Below are positions 59,521 to 64,000 of a DNA stretch of 64,000 bases, in pieces. This DNA is from an uncultured Prevotella sp. (GTDB lineage Bacteria > Bacteroidota > Bacteroidia > Bacteroidales > Bacteroidaceae), in assembly GCA_945873145.1 (NCBI GenBank), contig CAMCBZ010000011.1, positions 1 to 64,000 on the forward strand. Reading direction: 5' to 3'. The first letter of the stretch is position 1. The number at the start of each line of letters is the position of its first letter. Both the position numbers and the translations under genes were made by a program. The notes beneath the pieces were generated by a model, which worked only from the letters and a program-made list of their open reading frames with translations, made no database searches and was not told the origin of the DNA.

Positions 59521-60141
59521 CTACAGTAGTTGAATATTGTATCCTACCGTTACCATCACCTGCATCTCTCGTGCTTTTTTGGATAACAACTCTTTGGAAT
59601 AAGTGCTCTTAGACAGTCGGTTGATGGGATAATCAAAGCGTGCATTAACATTCAATTTACCAAAGTTAAAGCCAACACCTACCGGAACACTGCATGAACC
59701 CTCATGCAACTCATCCTTGATATCGGTACTCAGTCCTGCCAGCTCTGATTTGGCATTGACCAGCCACCCCACATGGAAGCCAGCAAAGACATAGAACTTG
59801 TCATTGAAATATTTTTGAGCCAAATAGTCGGTATTGATATAGTCAAGACGATAGTCATAAGGACCAGTCTTCTCGTTCTGATAGTACTGATACAGATCCT
59901 TGGCACCTAAGTGAGTGTAATTGGAACCGATGCTCACAGAAAACGATGGGGTCAGAAAGAACTGGACCTTGACACCTCCTGCCAAACCAACTTTCCAACT
60001 GTTCTCATTACCCATCATGCGCGACATCACTGTACCGGCGTATGGTGTCAGTATCACTTCGCCCTCTTCGTAATGGGTTTGCGCTGTCACTGCTCCACAC
60101 ATCGTTAAGCCAAGCAGCATGGCTATCATCCGTCTTCTCAT
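59521..60141 (-). CDS. Outer-membrane beta-barrel protein
   Basis: A 206-residue protein with a signal peptide (cleavage near TAQTHYEEGEV, about residue 20) and alternating beta strands throughout (KVGLAGGVKVQFFLTPSFSV, FYVFAGFHVGWLV, VPVGVGFNFGKLNVNARFDY) ending QVMVTVGYNIQLL. It fits the small eight-stranded beta-barrel group (PorT/OmpX-like) common in Bacteroidetes. No enzymatic motif is present. It has its own promoter. Confidence 0.85.
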   Translation of the reverse strand: MRRRMIAMLLGLTMCGAVTAQTHYEEGEVILTPYAGTVMSRMMGNENSWKVGLAGGVKVQFFLTPSFSVSIGSNYTHLGAKDLYQYYQNEKTGPYDYRLDYINTDYLAQKYFNDKFYVFAGFHVGWLVNAKSELAGLSTDIKDELHEGSCSVPVGVGFNFGKLNVNARFDYPINRLSKSTYSKELLSKKAREMQVMVTVGYNIQLL

Positions 60142-60173
60142 GGTTGATGTATCTACTGTTTATATTCTTTTTG

Positions 60174-60181
60174 CAAAGATA
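60174..60181 (-). promoter_or_regulatory. -7 element of the beta-barrel gene
   Basis: Minus-strand TATCTTTG, 32 bp before the ATG. Confidence 0.5.
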
Positions 60182-60256
60182 ATATATTTTTCTTTTATAT
60201 CAGCCTTTTCAACATGAAAAGTAGAACACCTATTTTATATTCTCGCAAAAACTCGC

Positions 60257-60264
60257 TACCTTTG
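60257..60264 (+). promoter_or_regulatory. -7 element of fmt
   Basis: TACCTTTG, 16 bp before the fmt ATG. Confidence 0.5.
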
Positions 60265-60280
60265 CAGAGAGAAAACTAAA

Positions 60281-61267
60281 ATGACAATGGACAAGAAAGA
60301 TCTGAAAATCATATTTATGGGTACACCGGAGTTTGCCGTTGGCACGCTCCAACGCTTAGTAGAGGACGGATATAACATCGTGGCGGTGGTCACGCAACCC
60401 GACAAGCCTGTCGGAAGGCACCAAGATCACCTCCAGCCCTCTGAGGTCAAACGCTATGCAACCGAGCAGGGCATCCCTGTCTTGCAACCAGTGAAGATGA
60501 AGGATCCTGCCTTTGTAGAGCAGTTGGCTGCTTACCATGCTGACCTGCAGGTGGTGGTCGCCTTCCGCATGTTGCCGGAGGTTGTCTGGTCCATGCCACG
60601 CTTCGGCACCTTCAATGTCCACGCAGCATTGCTTCCACAGTACCGTGGCGCAGCACCTATTAACTGGGCCATCATCAATGGCGAGACGATGACGGGCGTG
60701 ACGACTTTCTTCCTTGACAAGGACATCGACACGGGACGCATCATTCTGCAGAAGAAATTCCCTATCCCTGATGATGCTGACGTGGAATACGTCTACGACG
60801 GACTGATGCACTTAGGCGCAGACATCGCGGAAGAGACGATCAACCTCGTGCTCGAAGGCGACGGACACGTTGACTCCACCGACCAAAATCAACTGACAAC
60901 AACCGATAGTGAACTGCATCCAGCTCCGAAGATCTTCAAAGATACATGCAAAATCAACTGGTCACTAACTGCAAAGCAGGTCTATGACTTTGTCAGAGGC
61001 CTGTCACCCTACCCTTGTGCCTGGACTACCATGCAACCGGCAAACGGAGAAACAGGCAAAGCCAACACCTACAAGATCTTCAAAACATCCAAGACCGGTC
61101 TCGCCTGCACAGAGAAGCCCGGCACCGTCAGCGTACGCAAGAACCAACTGCTCATCGCCTGCTCTGACGAATGGCTGTCAATAGAGGAACTGCAGCCAGC
61201 CGGCAAGAAGCGTATGCCCGCCACTGCCTTCCTCAACGGCATCCACTGTGAGCTGACCTGCATCTGA
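60281..61267 (+). CDS. fmt: Methionyl-tRNA formyltransferase
   Basis: A 328-residue enzyme that formylates initiator Met-tRNA with 10-formyl-tetrahydrofolate. KIIFMGTPEFAVGTL is the N-terminal signature. The catalytic Asn/His/Asp set lies in FNVHAALLPQYRGAAPINWA and VTTFFLDKDIDTG. The C-terminal OB-like domain (from about 215) binds tRNA. ATGs at 60281 and 60287 are both possible starts. The deformylase partner is encoded at 38.1 kb. Confidence 0.96.
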   Translation: MTMDKKDLKIIFMGTPEFAVGTLQRLVEDGYNIVAVVTQPDKPVGRHQDHLQPSEVKRYATEQGIPVLQPVKMKDPAFVEQLAAYHADLQVVVAFRMLPEVVWSMPRFGTFNVHAALLPQYRGAAPINWAIINGETMTGVTTFFLDKDIDTGRIILQKKFPIPDDADVEYVYDGLMHLGADIAEETINLVLEGDGHVDSTDQNQLTTTDSELHPAPKIFKDTCKINWSLTAKQVYDFVRGLSPYPCAWTTMQPANGETGKANTYKIFKTSKTGLACTEKPGTVSVRKNQLLIACSDEWLSIEELQPAGKKRMPATAFLNGIHCELTCI

Positions 61268-61348
61268 TCCTGCGCTGCACAGCCGTCTTTCCGGTACGTT
61301 CTGTTCGTCGAATTTAATTCGACGCCCCCCGCAACCGTCTATAGCCAA

Positions 61349-61387
61349 AGAGAGCCGCCCCTGTATGGAGCGGCTCTCTGTTTTCTG
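61349..61387 (+). terminator. Terminator between fmt and the ROK kinase gene
   Basis: AGAGAGCCGC (61349-61358) and GCGGCTCTCT (61370-61379) form a perfect 10-bp stem, followed by GTTTTC in the plus direction. Confidence 0.7.
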
Positions 61388-61398
61388 TCAAGCCTTGC

Positions 61399-62376
61399 TT
61401 AGATGTCCCAGCCCACTGCGGAAGCACCCAGCACAGCAGCCGAGCTACCGTCCAATCCGCTGACGAGGAACTTAGCCTTGCCCTTGAAGATAGGCAGCAC
61501 ATGCTCGTCGTAGCTCTTCTTGATAGGATCCATCAGCAGATCACCTGCCTTTGTCAGACCACCAAAGAAGATGAAGGCCTCAGGAGAAGAGAAGGCTGCA
61601 AAGTCTGCGCAAGCCTCACCCAGCATCTCACCGGTGAAGTCGTAAATCTTCTTGGCGAGTTTATCACCCTTACCGGCAGCAATACTCACATCAAGAGAGG
61701 TGATGTCCTTCGGATTCAGATCACGCAACAGAGACGGTGTATCTGTCGTATCGAGAAACTCACGAGCCGTACGGGCTACACCCGTTGCGGAGCAATAAGC
61801 CTCCAGGCAACCGTGACGGCCACAGCCACAGAGGCGTCCGTTCTCACGACGCATGATGACATGACCCAACTCACCGGCAAAGCCATCGCAACCATAGACC
61901 ACCTTGCCGTCAATGACAATACCGGAGCCCACACCTGTACCCAGCGTGATATCGATAAAGTTCTTCATGCCTCTTGCCACGCCGTAAGTCATCTCACCGA
62001 TAGCGGCTGCGTTGGCATCATTGGTCAGAGCCACGGGAATGCCCAACTCTTTGGAGAACATATCTGCCAATGGCACAATGCCGTTATGGCCCCAAGCCAA
62101 GTTTGGCGCAAATTCGATCGTGCCCTTGTAGTAGTTACCATTAGGAGCGCCGATACCCATTGCCTTGATCTTGTCAATGCCGCCTACCTGATCAATGATC
62201 ACATGAAGCGCTTCTACAGAAGCCTTCACATAGTCTTTCACCTTGTCGTAAGCCTGGGTCTTAATAGCTGTAGTTGCCTTGATGTCGCCACGGCTGTCCA
62301 CGATACCAAATACAGAATTGGTACCACCAAGATCCAGTCCAATGACGTAAGGCTTCAATAATTCTTGCTCATTCAT
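61399..62376 (-). CDS. ROK-family glucokinase
   Basis: A 325-residue ROK kinase: ATP-binding IGLDLGGTN (residues 12-20), the substrate loop TNDANAAAIGE, and the zinc-binding CGCGRHGCLEAYCS near residue 183. No N-terminal DNA-binding domain is present, so it is an enzyme rather than a repressor. ATP-dependent glucose phosphorylation is the likely reaction, though ROK members also act on mannose, fructose or N-acetyl sugars. It is monocistronic with its own promoter. Confidence 0.9.
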   Translation of the reverse strand: MNEQELLKPYVIGLDLGGTNSVFGIVDSRGDIKATTAIKTQAYDKVKDYVKASVEALHVIIDQVGGIDKIKAMGIGAPNGNYYKGTIEFAPNLAWGHNGIVPLADMFSKELGIPVALTNDANAAAIGEMTYGVARGMKNFIDITLGTGVGSGIVIDGKVVYGCDGFAGELGHVIMRRENGRLCGCGRHGCLEAYCSATGVARTAREFLDTTDTPSLLRDLNPKDITSLDVSIAAGKGDKLAKKIYDFTGEMLGEACADFAAFSSPEAFIFFGGLTKAGDLLMDPIKKSYDEHVLPIFKGKAKFLVSGLDGSSAAVLGASAVGWDI

Positions 62377-62408
62377 TGTTTTTGGTTTTATCGATTGTGT
62401 TTCTGTTG

Positions 62409-62416
62409 CAAAGATA
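62409..62416 (-). promoter_or_regulatory. -7 element of the ROK kinase gene
   Basis: Minus-strand TATCTTTG, 32 bp before the ATG. Confidence 0.5.
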
Positions 62417-62541
62417 ATAAAACATTTGAAAACTCTACTACTTTGAGATGAATTTTAACTGATACAGCAAAAAAAAGAGTCTTTTTACCATCTTCGGCAG
62501 ATGCTTGACAAACTATTAAGACATATATTTTTCTAAAAACA

Positions 62542-62573
62542 TTTGGATAGGACAAAAAGAATTGCTATCTTTG
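62542..62573 (+). promoter_or_regulatory. Promoter of the YrdC-family gene
   Basis: TTTG (62542-62545), 20 bp, TATCTTTG (62566-62573), with a 17-23-nt leader to the ATG at 62597. Confidence 0.65.
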
Positions 62574-62596
62574 CTTGGTAAACGAACAACTATAAA

Positions 62597-63166
62597 ATGA
62601 CACAAGAAGAAGATATCAAAAACGCCGTGGAAGTGCTTCGCCGTGGAGGCGTCATCCTCTACCCCACAGACACGGTTTGGGGCATCGGTTGTGATGCCAC
62701 GAATGCAGAGGCTGTAGCCCGTGTCTACCAAATCAAGCATCGCGACGACTCCAAGGCGCTCATCTGCCTCGTAGACTCTGACGCCCGACTGCAACGCTAT
62801 GTGCGCAATGTGCCCACAGTAGCATGGGATTTGCTCGACGCCGTCGTCAAGCCCACGACGGTCATCCTCGACGGTGCCGTCAACTTGGCACCGAACCTTA
62901 TCGCAGAAGACGGCAGTATCGCACTGCGCATCACCAAAGAGCCTTTCTCGCACGAGCTGTGCTATAGGTTTCAAAAAGCACTCGTCAGCACCAGCGCCAA
63001 CATCAGTGGACAACCCGCTGCGCAAAACTTTGCCGACATCGCACCGGAGCTTCTTGATGCTGTCGACTATGTCTGCTTCTCACGCCGCCAAGAGCATAAG
63101 CCCCATACACCCAGTTCCATCATCAAACTTGGCCCACAGGGTGAAGTGACAATCATCAGAAAATAA
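62597..63166 (+). CDS. L-threonylcarbamoyladenylate synthase (YrdC/Sua5 family)
   Basis: A 189-residue YrdC-fold protein that makes threonylcarbamoyl-AMP from threonine, bicarbonate and ATP, the first step of t6A modification of ANN-decoding tRNAs. Characteristic stretches: GGVILYPTDTVWGIGCDA, KHRDDSKALICLV, KPTTVILDGA and ALVSTSANISGQPA. It has only the YrdC domain, without the Sua5 C-terminal extension, so it is TsaC-length. The other t6A genes are not in the window. Confidence 0.93.
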   Translation: MTQEEDIKNAVEVLRRGGVILYPTDTVWGIGCDATNAEAVARVYQIKHRDDSKALICLVDSDARLQRYVRNVPTVAWDLLDAVVKPTTVILDGAVNLAPNLIAEDGSIALRITKEPFSHELCYRFQKALVSTSANISGQPAAQNFADIAPELLDAVDYVCFSRRQEHKPHTPSSIIKLGPQGEVTIIRK

Positions 63167-63271
63167 GTTCGCAAAATACTGCTGATATATTCTCGGCTGT
63201 AGAAACACAGATGAATATTAGGCTACACTATTATATATAATAAGGTATAAGTTCTCTAAAGTAAGAAGAAA

Positions 63272-64000
63272 GTGACTTTCAATCAAATCCTCGAGTGGAA
63301 AAACCACAACCTGACAGAGCGACAGATGACCAGCATCCTGGCGTTCTTCATCGGCATATTCTCCGCTGTGGCCGCATACGTTCTGCATCAGCTCATCCAT
63401 CTGATAGAGCGTCTGCTCACCGAGGATTTCCTGACCAATGCCGTCAACTGGCTTTATCTTGTCTTTCCAGTTATTGGCATCTGGCTCACCTCCTTATTTA
63501 TAAAATATGTCGTCCGTGACAACATCTCACACGGCATCACCCGTGTGCTCTATGCCATCTCGACCAAGCGCTCATGCTTGAAGCGTCACAACTGCTGGTC
63601 GTCGGTGGTAGCCTCCGCCATTACCATCGGCTTTGGTGGATCTGTGGGTGCCGAGGCTCCTATCGTCTTGACAGGATCGGCCATCGGTTCCAATCTCGGA
63701 CAGCTCTTCCACATGGATAAGCGCACACTGATGTTGCTGGTAGGCTGCGGTGCCGCGGCTGCTATCTCCGGCATCTTCAAAGCTCCTATCGCCGGTCTTG
63801 TCTTCACATTGGAGGTGTTGATGATCGACATGTCGATGGCTTCGCTGATTCCGATTCTGATTGCGAGTATCACCGCTGACATATTTTCTTATGTCTTCAC
63901 GGGTACCTCTACCCTCTTCACCTTTACGCTTCAGTCGCCCTTCAGTGTAGACCGTGTACCGGCAAGTATATTGCTCGGACTGGTCTGTGGCGTGATGAGT
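63272..64000 (+). CDS. ClC-family chloride channel/antiporter (3' end cut by window)
   Basis: The frame is open for 243 codons from a GTG at 63272 (preceded by AAGAAGAAA) to the window end. Transmembrane helices begin at about residue 22 (MTSILAFFIGIFSAVAAYVL). The selectivity-filter region reads GFGGSVGAEAPIVLTGSAIG, in which the Glu matches the external gating glutamate (E148 of E. coli ClC), followed by GCGAAAAISGIFKAPIAGLVFTLEVL. The family moves Cl- or exchanges it for H+; the gating Glu suggests transporter-type function. CBS domains, if any, are beyond the window. Confidence 0.9.
   Translation, partial: MTFNQILEWKNHNLTERQMTSILAFFIGIFSAVAAYVLHQLIHLIERLLTEDFLTNAVNWLYLVFPVIGIWLTSLFIKYVVRDNISHGITRVLYAISTKRSCLKRHNCWSSVVASAITIGFGGSVGAEAPIVLTGSAIGSNLGQLFHMDKRTLMLLVGCGAAAAISGIFKAPIAGLVFTLEVLMIDMSMASLIPILIASITADIFSYVFTGTSTLFTFTLQSPFSVDRVPASILLGLVCGVMS

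Noticed and set aside
1..64000. tRNA, rRNA or tmRNA genes
   Set aside because: No cloverleaf-like or rRNA-like sequence was recognised in any intergenic region; a covariance search would be decisive.

Overview
The window looks like a chromosomal segment of a Bacteroidales bacterium, most likely a Prevotella/Segatella-type member of the Prevotellaceae. The evidence is a SusC/SusD pair, lipoproteins with acidic residues right after the lipobox cysteine, KDO synthesis genes (an LPS-bearing Gram-negative), a membrane MutS-like ATPase and a DUF4348-type lipoprotein of kinds common in this order. Almost every gene start is preceded by the Bacteroidetes -7 promoter element TAnnTTTG, often with TTTG 19-20 bp upstream. 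I see no tRNA, rRNA, CRISPR array or intact insertion sequence.

Layout. 1-5.6 kb: edge-truncated Rpn nuclease, ribosomal protein L31, secreted endonuclease lipoprotein, two related small lipoproteins, and a thiol peroxidase/thioredoxin reductase operon. 5.7-11.2 kb: an AT-rich toxin-antitoxin patch (an orphan antitoxin with a deletion-scarred toxin, divergent from an intact PIN-toxin module) that abuts a SusC/SusD pair. 11.2-16.2 kb: a 23-bp tandem palindrome array, a TrpB2-type synthase, and a convergent 2-oxoacid:ferredoxin oxidoreductase operon. 16.5-25.9 kb: a long leftward cluster (lipoprotein, dihydroorotase, stand-alone MetH activation domain, phosphoesterase, acyltransferase, glycosyltransferase, Mfd). 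26-28.8 kb: FtsB-like protein, and dnaX. 28.9-34.8 kb: a type I restriction-modification operon hsdM-hsdS-fic-hsdR in which the extra gene fuses a BRO-N domain to a class III-like Fic AMP-transferase. 35-39.6 kb: hairpins and tandem repeats, greA with a conserved 48-aa protein, a TPR protein, def, ruvX and a SPOR lipoprotein. 39.9-45 kb: YtxH/holin-like envelope operon, a candidate small RNA, MBL hydrolase, murB, DUF4348 lipoprotein, pheS. 45-51.6 kb: membrane MutS-like ATPase, an internally deleted MFS transporter, an 800-bp palindrome-rich gap, kdsA-kdsD and a phospholipase D family protein. 51.7-55.3 kb: LuxR-type regulator, rny, zapA and a ZapB-like coiled coil. 55.4-64 kb: rmlA, a Wzz/tyrosine autokinase with a very tyrosine-rich tail, HAD phosphatase, porin-like protein, fmt, ROK glucokinase, threonylcarbamoyl-AMP synthase, and a ClC channel cut by the window end.

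Most of the window is housekeeping and envelope biology. The accessory and more unusual parts are the toxin-antitoxin patch flush against susC, the Fic-bearing type I system, two genes that look like scars of internal deletions (a YafQ-like toxin at 5.7 kb and a Bcr-type transporter at 47.0 kb), and a rich set of intergenic elements: 23-bp and 26-bp tandem arrays, a palindromic element present twice on opposite strands (28.8 and 47.7 kb), and a candidate short RNA at 41.0 kb with a complementary 13-mer just upstream. Gene starts were moved where a promoter -7 element lies inside the longest reading frame.
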